The notes under the pieces: model-generated
What the model saw: the letters and a program-made list of their open reading frames with translations, nothing else
What the model was told of the DNA's origin: nothing
Databases searched by the model: none
Position numbers and translations under genes: made by a program
Source: Pseudoalteromonas sp. SMS1
GTDB lineage: Bacteria > Pseudomonadota > Gammaproteobacteria > Enterobacterales > Alteromonadaceae
Length of the DNA stretch: 64,000 nucleotides
Direction: 5' to 3'
NCBI RefSeq assembly: GCF_021530565.1
Contig: NZ_JAKGBI010000004.1
Location: forward strand, 248,001 to 312,000
In this document: piece by piece, positions 25,151 through 33,599 of the stretch
Position numbering within the stretch: position 1 is the stretch's first letter
Layout: each line of letters begins with the position of its first letter

Positions 25151-26656
25151 TTAGATTCTAAAGCGATTCCTTAGGCCTAGACCAATTAGAAATATAAAAA
25201 TAAACGAAAAGAAAGCATGTAGGTAGCTCATTAGGGTTAACCATCTAATTCGCTCGCCTTGATATAGCAGCTTCATACAGTCTTCTCTGGTGCGTTTCGA
25301 CACAGATATGAATGGCGTTACTATAGACACTGACAGCTCAACTGCCAGCATGTATTTGTCAGTATTGTTCAGCATCTCATTGTTTGACTCAACTGAAGCA
25401 TACCCAGCAAAGACCGCGACACAAAAGGCGAACCACAGGAAAGGCTGCAAGATACTTTGGCCGTAATTACTCGTGACAGAGTACATGCAGTCCAGTAATG
25501 ATTGCCAAATATTGAGTTCTATCCATCGACTGGCCCTTTGCTCATCAGCATGAAATGCCAGTGCTCTTTTATAGTTTTTATTCGACTCTGCAATTTCTTT
25601 TAACCTACACAAGCGCTCCAAATCACTTGAATTTACAGCTTTCTCAACCCCGTAATTTCTCACAAAGCTTCTTTTTAACTTAACGGTTAATTTACTTAGG
25701 TCTACATGGTGAGCTGTTTTTGTTTGCATTAAATCAGGTATGCATTCGTAATTTCCTGATATTGAGAAGGACTTTTCAAATGCTGCCCCTTTAAAATCAA
25801 GCGAAGTGATCTCTTCAGAGTTGATTGGCCTAAATATCAAATTAGACACAAATGTCGTGTTTGTAAAAAGAGTTACACTTTCAAAGATAGTGTCTGTAAA
25901 GTAAGCGATACCAGTAAACGTGGCGCTATCAAAGCTCGCTTTATTCTTGAAAGTCGCAAAATCAAATTTTGCGGAGCTACTTAGACATGTATGGCTAAAA
26001 TCGGCCTCATCATTGAAAATAGAACCACTAAAGTATGCTTCAGAATTAAAATTCACAAAATCGAAGTACGCTTTTCCGACAAAAGTGGCCTCAAAAAGCG
26101 CTCGCTTATTGAATGATGCATCGCCAAAATAAGCCACTTGACCGAAAGTTGATTCGTAAAAGCTTGTGTATTCATTAAATAACACCCTGCAAAAGTTCAC
26201 TTTACTCTCGAAAAGGACGTCATCAAAGGAGGCTTCGCCATTAAAAATTGCAAACGAAAAATCGACTTCTTCAGTAAAAGTAGCCCCTGTAAAGTTCGCT
26301 TCGCCTTCAAACTCCGTACCTAAAAAGGACGCACTCCCAATAAATTGCGCCCCCTTAAAGTTGGCGTATTTGTTAAACTTATAACTACTAAAACAAAAGT
26401 TCTCATTCCCCTCTACGCTACCTTTTATCAGGTTTTGTAAATCCTCATTGTCTGGAAAACGCGTTTTTAATGCTTCATAGCTAAATACGACATTCTCAAA
26501 ATGCACGTTCGCATTGGGATTTTCACTCATCCACTCATTCCATGCTTCACGGCCTTTTAGCCACAAAAGAAGAAGTTCATCACCTCCAAGTGATATTACT
26601 TGAATGGATTCTTCGTCTATTACGAGCAGATCATCTAATTCCAAGTCCTGTTCCAT
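25151..26656 (-). CDS. Pentapeptide-repeat protein with C-terminal membrane helices
   Basis: A 501-residue protein. Residues ~90-290 are an unbroken series of pentapeptide repeats with Phe or Ala at the central position (ANFKG, ASFLG, ANFTG, VDFSF, AYFGD and so on), which fold as a right-handed quadrilateral helix. After a helical linker (RALAFHADEQRASRWIELN) come hydrophobic segments near residues 405-425 and at the C-terminus. Related proteins are membrane-attached and of unknown role. ATG 26656, spaced from AAGAGA, is preferred to ATG 26677, which has no ribosome site. Confidence 0.8.
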   Translation of the reverse strand: MEQDLELDDLLVIDEESIQVISLGGDELLLLWLKGREAWNEWMSENPNANVHFENVVFSYEALKTRFPDNEDLQNLIKGSVEGNENFCFSSYKFNKYANFKGAQFIGSASFLGTEFEGEANFTGATFTEEVDFSFAIFNGEASFDDVLFESKVNFCRVLFNEYTSFYESTFGQVAYFGDASFNKRALFEATFVGKAYFDFVNFNSEAYFSGSIFNDEADFSHTCLSSSAKFDFATFKNKASFDSATFTGIAYFTDTIFESVTLFTNTTFVSNLIFRPINSEEITSLDFKGAAFEKSFSISGNYECIPDLMQTKTAHHVDLSKLTVKLKRSFVRNYGVEKAVNSSDLERLCRLKEIAESNKNYKRALAFHADEQRASRWIELNIWQSLLDCMYSVTSNYGQSILQPFLWFAFCVAVFAGYASVESNNEMLNNTDKYMLAVELSVSIVTPFISVSKRTREDCMKLLYQGERIRWLTLMSYLHAFFSFIFIFLIGLGLRNRFRI

Positions 26657-27003
26657 GCATAATTCTCTTTGTGGCATTGAGGTTAATATATTACTAGTTT
26701 GGACAAAGGTGCGTTAACCAGTAATTTTTTGCTTTTTTCAAATGGTATAATTTAAAGCTCAACGCGTTAACAATCATCAATGTCAGTATTAATGCACATT
26801 CTTAATATCTAATCTAGTGAGAGAATGGCATGACCCCCCAGTTACATTGAATACCCCGTTAGTCTGAATACTTTTATCTCGTCTTAAGCGGGCTAACGTA
26901 ACAATGGATGGTTCAAGACGCTGTCACTACGCGGCCAGGCAACGTCTGAAAAAGTCGCTTCACAGTAAAGTAGCCCACCTGTATTTGTGCTGTATATTCG
27001 TCA

Positions 27004-27060
27004 TTAAATTGCACTTCATATCCAAAGGGCAGCAAAACATAAAAACGTCACAGGCATTCA
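27004..27060 (+). repeat. ~56-bp direct repeat B, copy 1
   Basis: Contains TTGCACTTCATATCCAAAGG and AACGTCACAGGCATT, duplicated at 27130-27185 with a few changes. Confidence 0.85.
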
Positions 27061-27083
27061 TATCAATGACTCTGACCCCATTG
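27050..27083 (+). repeat. 34-bp repeat A, copy 1
   Basis: Core TCAATGACTCTGACCCCATT; copies at 27091-27124 and 27177-27210. The reverse strand reads AATGGGGTCAGAGTCATTGA, resembling GGGGTCAGAGTC-type REP elements. Confidence 0.85.
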
Positions 27084-27090
27084 TTCTCCT

Positions 27091-27124
27091 ACAGGCATTC
27101 ATATCAATGACTCTGACCCCATTG
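27091..27124 (+). repeat. 34-bp repeat A, copy 2
   Basis: Identical to copy 1, with a 41-bp period. Confidence 0.85.
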
Positions 27125-27129
27125 CTCTC

Positions 27130-27185
27130 CTAAATTGCACTTCATATCCAAAGGGCAGCAAAACAGAAAAAACGTCACAGGCATT
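27130..27185 (+). repeat. ~56-bp direct repeat B, copy 2
   Basis: Near-identical to 27004-27060, including the CATATCCAAAGGGCAGC segment. Confidence 0.85.
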
Positions 27186-27210
27186 TATATCAATGACTCT
27201 GACCCCATTG
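27177..27210 (+). repeat. 34-bp repeat A, copy 3
   Basis: One C-to-T difference from copies 1 and 2. A palindrome ATTGGCTCTGACCAAT at ~27289-27304 may be a further degenerate relative. Confidence 0.8.
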
Positions 27211-27329
27211 ATCGCTTTATCTTCCCTATTTCTCCTTGAATCCCCGTAACAATCTCCGAGCTGAGCCACAGACAACAACGTAAACTCATTGGCTCTGACC
27301 AATAAGCGAATCATCAAAGGAGCACTCTT

Positions 27330-29678
27330 ATGTCGGATCACCCTCTTCAAGGCCGGGCAGACCCGAATGATAAGTCGTCTGCAAATCCCGTTTCGGCAAT
27401 CAAACAAATCGCCACTGGCGCTTCTTCGGGGCAACTGTTGGGCGAACAACTGTTGATCCGATACGGTAAAGCCAACCATATCGAAACGCCAACCAAGATA
27501 ACACAGCAACAAATGCTCGATACTTTTGTCGTGAGCGGACTGGACTTTGTCGGTCAGGCTTCTCATGGATACGGTGCTAAAGGCGTCGGTGTCGGAATTA
27601 ATTTCGGAGTCGACATTGGTAAAGCAGTACTACCTGGTTTTGCCACCGCGGGTGCCAATGCAAATGCAAAAGCATCTGGTGCCAGTGAAGTACTGGTAGC
27701 GCTGACACGTCAGCCCTGTGTACGTGATATCCACCCAATTTGCTTAATGACCGCAAAAGGTGAGCTGTGGGAAATGGAGTTAGGTATTAACGCGTCTGTT
27801 GGCCTAAAAGCGTCAAGCTCAATTGATGCAACTGGACAATCAAGCACTATGATGACCAGCAAGGAAGATAAAAAGCAACAACAGCTAGCAGCGCAACAGC
27901 AGTTTGGTACCTATGGCACCATGGCGCTAGAGCAACTAAGCCTTGAAGCCTCAGCCAGCATAGGCGCCGAGGCCAGTGCCAAATATCATGGCGAATTAAT
28001 GATGCTAAGGGACCCTTACCCCTCTTGGTATAACAGCGTTAGAGATCCGTCGCTCGAAGATGTCTTTTTTGATTTGGTCGACTACGGTAGTAAAGCGGGC
28101 AGTAAATCGAGAATTAAGCTGTTCTTTGAGCGAGAGAATAAAACAATCGGCCCATTATTTAAAGATTTAAGCTTTTGGCAAACCATTCTCAAGGCCATAA
28201 CCGCTGGCAATATTCCATTTGAGCAATTGCTACAGAGTTTATCCGACGCTAGCGCTTGGCTATTACATATTCAAGCGATCAACGATCGTGGTGACAAACA
28301 AGACATTATCGCCACGTTAGACGCGTTAGCCAAACAAATCGAAACCCAACAAGAAAAGCATTGGATTGTGCGACGATTCAATAAAACGGAAAAACGTGAG
28401 GTAAAATTAACTGCGCTACAGTATTTTGAACAGCAAGGTTTTAACTTATTGCTGCCCAACAAAGGGTTAAGTGGTTATGCCAGTTTAAAAGACTGGCAGA
28501 ACGCCATTACTTGGGTTAAAGAGGCCCTGTCTTTGGACCCTTCAAAACTAAATGAGCTGCTCGGCGAGGTAAACCACCACCAAAAAGTCGTGGCGTATTT
28601 TCAGAATAAATCCGACAAGTCCTCGCCACCAGCACCAGACTATGCAAGCAGGCGCAATCGCTTGAGTTTTGTTAACCTATGGGGCCATGCCGCAGCTGCC
28701 GGGGCCGGAGCAAAGATCGCCCTCTCAGGAAAGGCAACCCCTGCCATTGCTTTGGCTACTCAAGCCGGAGTCAGTATCAATGGCGAGAAAAAGTGGACTA
28801 GCTATCGTTTACAACAATTTGAAGTTGCTCCCACTGATGACGAAACGCAGATCTGCGAGCGTATTTTTACCCAAGATAGCAGTATCACTTATTCTCAAGC
28901 AGCCATAACCGGCGAAGCCGCGCTAAACATTTCCTTAGCAGGTGTAGATCCCGTCAAAAAACTCTCTGGAAAAAAAGCGAAAGCATCCGAAAACAAAGTG
29001 TTAGTCAATACCTTAGGCTATCAATCAGCTCAGTTTACCTGGCAGCCTCTATTAAAAGCAACGGAAGTACAGCTGGAAAAAGGCACAGGGCTAACCTATG
29101 GCTATTCCGTTACAGTCGCAAACCTAAAGAAAATCATTGCCAATGATCCCGGTAGCGAGCAGTTGCTAAACACGCTCGCAGATCTGTTGCATGTCTCTGC
29201 AACCGACCTACTCACGGTCATAAACGCTGGGGCATGGATTACGCAGAGCGAACTACCGGCTCCGGTCCTCTTGCTGGAAAGTACGTTTGCCGTAGGTGAA
29301 GGTTCAAACACACTAATTACTTGGGATGAAGATATCGAGCCAAAACTATGTAAGGACGCACGCAGCCAACTTGTCGAGCGTTCGAGCGCTGAGATACTGG
29401 CCGATAAAACACGTGCAGCGACCGAGAAAAAGTGCTTACAATCGATCCGGATCCGCTACAGAATAGCAGACGTATTAGACGACAGTACCACCTTCAAGCT
29501 AGGAATTCCCATAGGCATATTTAATGTCGGTGTCGAACTCAACGCCGTTGCACGCGCTGGAGCAAGTGGCATCGTTGACCTGACCACTCATTGGTTCGGC
29601 AAAGACTCAGATGCCCTGAACAGTAAAACAACTTACCCAACCTCAAGCGTACCAGCAACACTATTGTTGCACCAATAA
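27330..29678 (+). CDS. Large orphan protein, 782 residues, Gly/Ala alternating blocks
   Basis: I do not recognise this protein. It has no signal peptide. Several segments alternate small and other residues (GVGVGINFGVDIG, ANANAKASGASEV, ELGINASVGLKASSSI, LEASASIGAEASAKY, AAGAGAKIALSGKATPAI, GIFNVGVELNAVARAGASG), as in amphipathic beta-hairpins. A helical section (residues ~230-440) lies between. Two Cys-rich spots occur (RQPCVRDIHPICLM; KKCLQSI). An unusual secreted or membrane-inserting effector, or a capsule-like structural protein, are both possible. The ATG has a strong AAAGGAG ribosome site. It is monocistronic, with the repeat cluster just upstream. Confidence 0.85.
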   Translation: MSDHPLQGRADPNDKSSANPVSAIKQIATGASSGQLLGEQLLIRYGKANHIETPTKITQQQMLDTFVVSGLDFVGQASHGYGAKGVGVGINFGVDIGKAVLPGFATAGANANAKASGASEVLVALTRQPCVRDIHPICLMTAKGELWEMELGINASVGLKASSSIDATGQSSTMMTSKEDKKQQQLAAQQQFGTYGTMALEQLSLEASASIGAEASAKYHGELMMLRDPYPSWYNSVRDPSLEDVFFDLVDYGSKAGSKSRIKLFFERENKTIGPLFKDLSFWQTILKAITAGNIPFEQLLQSLSDASAWLLHIQAINDRGDKQDIIATLDALAKQIETQQEKHWIVRRFNKTEKREVKLTALQYFEQQGFNLLLPNKGLSGYASLKDWQNAITWVKEALSLDPSKLNELLGEVNHHQKVVAYFQNKSDKSSPPAPDYASRRNRLSFVNLWGHAAAAGAGAKIALSGKATPAIALATQAGVSINGEKKWTSYRLQQFEVAPTDDETQICERIFTQDSSITYSQAAITGEAALNISLAGVDPVKKLSGKKAKASENKVLVNTLGYQSAQFTWQPLLKATEVQLEKGTGLTYGYSVTVANLKKIIANDPGSEQLLNTLADLLHVSATDLLTVINAGAWITQSELPAPVLLLESTFAVGEGSNTLITWDEDIEPKLCKDARSQLVERSSAEILADKTRAATEKKCLQSIRIRYRIADVLDDSTTFKLGIPIGIFNVGVELNAVARAGASGIVDLTTHWFGKDSDALNSKTTYPTSSVPATLLLHQ

Positions 29679-30021
29679 AAAGCCTGAGAGAAGAGGCTAC
29701 GGTGTTCGCGCTCCAATAAAGCGCGAATGCCAAACAACCCAATAACCCCTTTACTCCCAAATACATAGGCATCACTCAGTCTCTTTAGCCACATTCAAAC
29801 CAGCCCTGTACAGGCGAGACAGCACAGTCCAATGAGGTCGCTTGCATATAGTCAGACGTGTTGCCATGTAGCCCGCTTAATTGATGAGACTTAAACAGGT
29901 TCCATTTCATACTGAGCGCTTCACCTAACAAGGCAGCTAATCATTGGTTCAAATTCCCTTTCTTGCTATGATCCCCCCGAAAAATTGACCCATATCGGGC
30001 ATTAAAATTTCTGGAGTATAA
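29679..30021. other. Intergenic region
   Basis: About 340 bp with no supportable gene apart from the hairpin at 29705-29727. Confidence 0.45.
29705..29727. terminator. Hairpin downstream of the 782-residue gene
   Basis: TTCGCGCT (29705-29712), loop CCAATAA, AGCGCGAA (29720-29727): perfect 8-bp stem, no T run. Confidence 0.4.
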
Positions 30022-30609
30022 ATGTTTAAAGTCAGTGCCAAGCTCTTAGTTGTATCTTTTTTGGTTTCGGGTTGTGCAACAACGACGGTGGATTATGTGG
30101 AACCAACCATTGGGGAGAGAGCTAAAGTACGGTTTGTTGCTTCAGGCCATCACGGAGGTGAAACGATGGTGGTCGGATTTGATAACGCAGAGTGTGGAAA
30201 CGCCAAAAATCGGGTATCACTCTATGCCAAGATGCATGGCAGTTTCATCAAGTCAAAGCAAGTTGGTGTGCCGTTGTGGCAATATGGCGACTATGCGGCG
30301 AATGCTAAAGAATATTATTTCGAAGCAAATAAGCCACACCACTTTCTAATTTATAAAAAACATTCAGGAGTAGGTACAAGTATCTCTTGTGGCACCTTTG
30401 TCGATATGAAGTTTGAATCAAAAAGGAATTATGAGATTGATTTTAATACAAATAATTGCCTGACTTCGGTCTATGAAATTACCAAGCAAAATGGTGAATA
30501 CAGTCGCGTGCTAAAATCTAAAGGCAACCGCCATATTTCAAGTACTCCAAATGCCTGCATCACAGAGTATAACAATAGGATCGGCACAAAAGTCCCACTG
30601 AATAACTAG
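30022..30609 (+). CDS. Hypothetical lipoprotein
   Basis: A 195-residue protein with a lipoprotein signal: a hydrophobic stretch ending FLVSGC, so Cys18 would be lipidated. The mature part is beta-rich, with several cysteines (AECGNAKN, SISCGTF, NNCLTS, NACITE). No family recognised. The CTGGAGTATAA leader precedes ATG 30022. It may attach to the outer membrane. Confidence 0.7.
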   Translation: MFKVSAKLLVVSFLVSGCATTTVDYVEPTIGERAKVRFVASGHHGGETMVVGFDNAECGNAKNRVSLYAKMHGSFIKSKQVGVPLWQYGDYAANAKEYYFEANKPHHFLIYKKHSGVGTSISCGTFVDMKFESKRNYEIDFNTNNCLTSVYEITKQNGEYSRVLKSKGNRHISSTPNACITEYNNRIGTKVPLNN

Positions 30610-31446
30610 CCTAGCAATCCGCAAAGTGTTCCTTGAGTTTTTATTTTTTAAACCCGAGGAACATGAAAGAAGCGCAACGAACTCACGGCTTCGATCTAGA
30701 CCGTTTATTCACCATTTTGCGCGCAGACCTTAAAAAATAAATAGATACTTGATGCGCGGTGGGTGTTGTAGCCCAAAATACACGTCTCCGTTATCAGACA
30801 CTTTATAGCAAACCTTCGTGAACGGACATGCGATTTCACCTTGTGCGTTAAAATTAAATGACGCTCAATAAGGTTATGCTCGTTTAACAAGCGCATACTC
30901 CCGAGGCAGGAAAACACGCGATTTCAAATGACCTGCCAAAGACAGCACAACAAGCGTTAGACTTTGAAGTTGATGAAATGATTGCCAAAATGGACGCAAA
31001 TATCAAAATGTGCATTACCCTGTATTAAGACCGAACCTCAATTGGCTCACACGTACTTACTCAACGCACTGAAAACTGATTTTAAACTCTGGTCTGGTGT
31101 CGAAAACACAGATAGCCAAAGTTGCTGCCCTACTATTTTGGGAAACATTGTCATTTTATGAAATAGACTGTTGGCTAAAGCATATTAGCCTACGAATCAC
31201 ATATAAGGTGATAAAAAAGCCCTACTGAGTACACGTGCCACTATGTATAGGGAGAGAAAACCTTTCTCTGTGAGCAACAAGTTGTGATATTGAAAACCCA
31301 TTTCACATTGCAATTGACTAGATTTCAGGCGAGCCAATGGCACTCTTTGCCCTCCTCGCCAATCTATTAGTTAAATCGTGATAAAATGAGCACCGACACA
31401 CCCCCTTGCTCGTTTGGTGCGGGATTACGCACCTAAAAATATAGCG
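30610..31446. other. Long gene-poor region, possible gene remnants
   Basis: About 840 bp. It holds a possible 25-codon frame (30663-30740) after GAGGAAC and a ~40-codon stretch near 30900-31028 (AISNDLPKTAQQALDFEVDE, ending MCITLY) that looks coding, with stops between. Nothing else is supportable. Confidence 0.4.
30663..30740 (+). pseudogene. Short frame, possible 5' remnant of a gene
   Basis: An ATG after CCGAGGAAC opens a 25-residue frame (MKEAQRTHGFDLDRLFTILR then ADLKK) that ends at TAA. It could be a tiny gene or the surviving start of a degraded one; the downstream coding-like remnant supports the latter. Confidence 0.25.
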
Positions 31447-31890
31447 CTAAAACTTATAGCCAAGATTAAATATCAAGCGTGCCTCTTTCTCTTCTTCGTG
31501 TACTTCTCTACTAAACAGGATGGCATGTTCTTCAGTCTTGAAATAGCCAATACCAGTGCCAATTTCCCAACCGGAATGATGAAACCCATTAAAGTGATAA
31601 TTGTATGTCATGGCAACGTAGTCCCTGTCTCCCCCAAAGATACCGAACATTCGGCCACCATTGAGCCCTATTGAAACATGCCCGTCACTGGATACAGGAT
31701 ACTGAGCGCCTAAAGACAGGCCATATAGTCCTAAAGCAGCAAAATACCGGCTTTTTTCAAATTTAAGTCCACCTTGTATGCCAATGAAACCTCCATATTG
31801 TGTTCCACCGCCTGTTGAAAATTCAAAATCCGCTGATTGAGATGAAAACGACGCAAGCAGAACAATGAAAGGGAAGATAGATTTGTGCAC
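31447..31890 (-). CDS. Small outer-membrane beta-barrel-like protein
   Basis: A 147-residue protein with a signal peptide (MHKSIFPFIVLLASFSSQS) and alternating strands (GGGTQYGGFIGIQGGLKFE, VSIGLNGGRMFGIFGG, WEIGTGIGYF, ARLIFNLGYKF). The C-terminal Phe is the Bam-recognised end of outer-membrane barrels. The barrel would be small; function unknown. The start is GTG at 31890, with AAGGAG seven bases upstream. Confidence 0.65.
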   Translation of the reverse strand: MHKSIFPFIVLLASFSSQSADFEFSTGGGTQYGGFIGIQGGLKFEKSRYFAALGLYGLSLGAQYPVSSDGHVSIGLNGGRMFGIFGGDRDYVAMTYNYHFNGFHHSGWEIGTGIGYFKTEEHAILFSREVHEEEKEARLIFNLGYKF

Positions 31891-32189
31891 TTATGAGCTC
31901 CTTGTCAATGCAAAAAACAATAAATCGACAAAAACATGTATTTAAAATAGGGTCAAACTTTACCTCCTCATTTTAAAAAATACAATTTTTATATAATTGA
32001 CAGCGTATTGCTTGAAGCGCTTATCTGTCTAAAGCTGTTCAAATGACACTAAAATACGATTATGTAACCAGTGAGGGAGTGAAAACGTCTGTTTAACTAC
32101 AGACATATTTGAATTGATTTGAGTTGCAATACTGACAATGATCACATATTCCTTTTAACGGGCCACAAACTATATACCTAGGTAGCTTC
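31891..32189. other. Intergenic region
   Basis: About 300 AT-rich bases before a terminator; no gene or clear regulatory site seen. Confidence 0.4.
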
Positions 32190-32216
32190 AAAAAAGCCAA
32201 GCAACTCTGCTTGGCT
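32190..32216 (-). terminator. Terminator of the aerolysin-like gene
   Basis: On the minus strand AGCCAAGCA, loop GAGT, TGCTTGGCT and then TTTTTT. Perfect 9-bp stem. Confidence 0.9.
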
Positions 32217-32227
32217 CCCTCACCCTG

Positions 32228-33112
32228 TTACAAGCTCAACGCACGATGTCGAACCGAATTAGGCATATATTGATCAACGCTAAAGGCGTTACATTCTGAA
32301 TAATTAGTTGGCAATGGGACTTCTAAGTAACTTTTGCTAACAGACTTGTAAGAAACATTCCACACTTGACCCGATACACTCAATTGATCGTCGTTGAAGA
32401 AACGAGAATACGGTCCAACGAGTTTTTTACTTGGCTCGAAAGTTAAATCGGCATTAAAGGAAAAGTTACCCGTAAAATCGATGTACGCATTGCTGTAACG
32501 TTTATCGACCGTATAAATCAGTGCAGTATATGGCTTAATGTCTTCTTTTAGTACTTCTCTAATCACCTTAGAGGTATTCGTTGTTGACGAGCTTTCTTTA
32601 GTAACATCAACGACTTTAGTCACTCCTCCACTTCCACCAAACGAAAAAATCTCTAATTGTAGCTTTGCTTCAACCTTGGCATTCGACGTCGTGGTCACCT
32701 TGTCAGTCACACGGATCGTGTTGCTTTCATTAAAGGTTACCGTCACTTCTTGATCTAGTTTTCTCGGTGTAGATGTACAATTTTTTACCGAATAATATTC
32801 AAACTCTACCGTTTCTGGAATTGCAGGCTGCTTGATTGCAGAGTAGTCAGTACCTACATCATACAACTTAATATTTGATACAAGTGGTGGTATGCCCACT
32901 TTTGCCATCAGTCTACACACCATGCCCGAGAGCCCGCCGCTACATGTACGTGAGGCAGCAACGTTATATGGGTGGTTTTCATTGTCTCGAATGTCGTTGT
33001 GTACTTTTTGCTGTATTAATTCATCGACTTTAATTTCAGCAGCGTGTGCTTGAGAAACCGCAACGGCAAGTGAAGCAGCGATTAGACTGGTGCAAGTTAA
33101 CTTCAATTTCAT
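32228..33112 (-). CDS. Secreted aerolysin/ETX-MTX2-like beta-pore-forming protein (candidate)
   Basis: A 294-residue protein with a signal peptide (hydrophobic core SLIAASLAVAVSQAHA). The centre shows the aerolysin-family plan: a NCTSTPRKLDQEVTVTF strand, Ser/Thr-rich strands (TIRVTDKVTTTSNAKVEAKL), a Gly-rich tip (FSFGGSGGVTKVV) and a returning Ser/Thr strand (ESSSTTNTSKVI), then YTALIYTVDKRYSNAYIDFT. Such proteins oligomerise and insert a beta-barrel. A pair of early cysteines (CSGGLSGMVC) may bridge. Identification is from pattern only. ATG 33112 follows GAAGGA; a TTG five codons earlier is weaker. Confidence 0.6.
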   Translation of the reverse strand: MKLKLTCTSLIAASLAVAVSQAHAAEIKVDELIQQKVHNDIRDNENHPYNVAASRTCSGGLSGMVCRLMAKVGIPPLVSNIKLYDVGTDYSAIKQPAIPETVEFEYYSVKNCTSTPRKLDQEVTVTFNESNTIRVTDKVTTTSNAKVEAKLQLEIFSFGGSGGVTKVVDVTKESSSTTNTSKVIREVLKEDIKPYTALIYTVDKRYSNAYIDFTGNFSFNADLTFEPSKKLVGPYSRFFNDDQLSVSGQVWNVSYKSVSKSYLEVPLPTNYSECNAFSVDQYMPNSVRHRALSL

Positions 33113-33599
33113 TTTTAATTCCTTCAAATTTACTAATACTTCAAAAGCAAATTACCAGTTCCCTGATAATCATGAAGAAAATTAATTATCAACAACCAAA
33201 CACAAAAAACAACCAATTGTTAATTTAATTTTAACGAAATTTGATAATAATCAACAAAAACAATAAAAAAACAATTTTTACAATCGTCTTTAATATGTTT
33301 TTAGGATATTTCTCACAACCTAAATTGTAAAATCAGACAAAAATAAACATGAATATAGTTAATACATAATCCAATTTGTTAATCCTAAAACGTCAAAAAA
33401 TTATTGATACTATAAAAAATAGCTATACCTTAACAATTAAAATTCATACAAATAGCATCCAATCCATTATGGGTCCCATAATGGGGTTCCCACAGTGGGC
33501 CTGTTTATTTATGCACACTTTGTTACGTCTCATTGCTTTACATTTATTCCTTTTAGGTACAACGTGATAATATAACAATAGTGAATAAGGCAATTTACG
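33113..33599. other. AT-rich intergenic region with palindrome
   Basis: About 490 bp of divergent promoter region with runs of A/T. It holds the 21-bp palindrome at 33464-33484 and a possible -10 (GATAATATAAC near 33567). No gene seen. Confidence 0.5.
33464..33484. promoter_or_regulatory. 21-bp perfect palindrome (operator candidate)
   Basis: CCATTATGGG (33464-33473), T, CCCATAATGG (33475-33484). It lies ~116 bp before the flavoprotein gene and is followed by a second, smaller GC palindrome (CCCACAGTGGG). Confidence 0.5.

Larger units (their letters stand above)
26657..27329. other. Intergenic region with REP-like repeat cluster
   Basis: No supportable gene. The right half holds two long direct repeats described separately; the left half shows nothing. 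Confidence 0.6.

Noticed and set aside
16087-27000. Genomic island inserted into tRNA-Pro
   Set aside because: No integrase and no second copy of the tRNA 3' end was found; the cassette array and local duplication explain the region better.
27050-27210. Possible CRISPR array
   Set aside because: Only three repeats with unequal spacing (41 and 86 bp), no variable spacers of constant length and no cas genes; a REP-like cluster fits better.
27099-27566. 155-codon minus-strand frame
   Set aside because: It overlaps the repeat cluster and lies antisense to the well-supported start of the 782-residue gene.
29539-29775. 78-codon minus-strand frame
   Set aside because: Largely antisense to the end of the 782-residue gene and without supporting signals.
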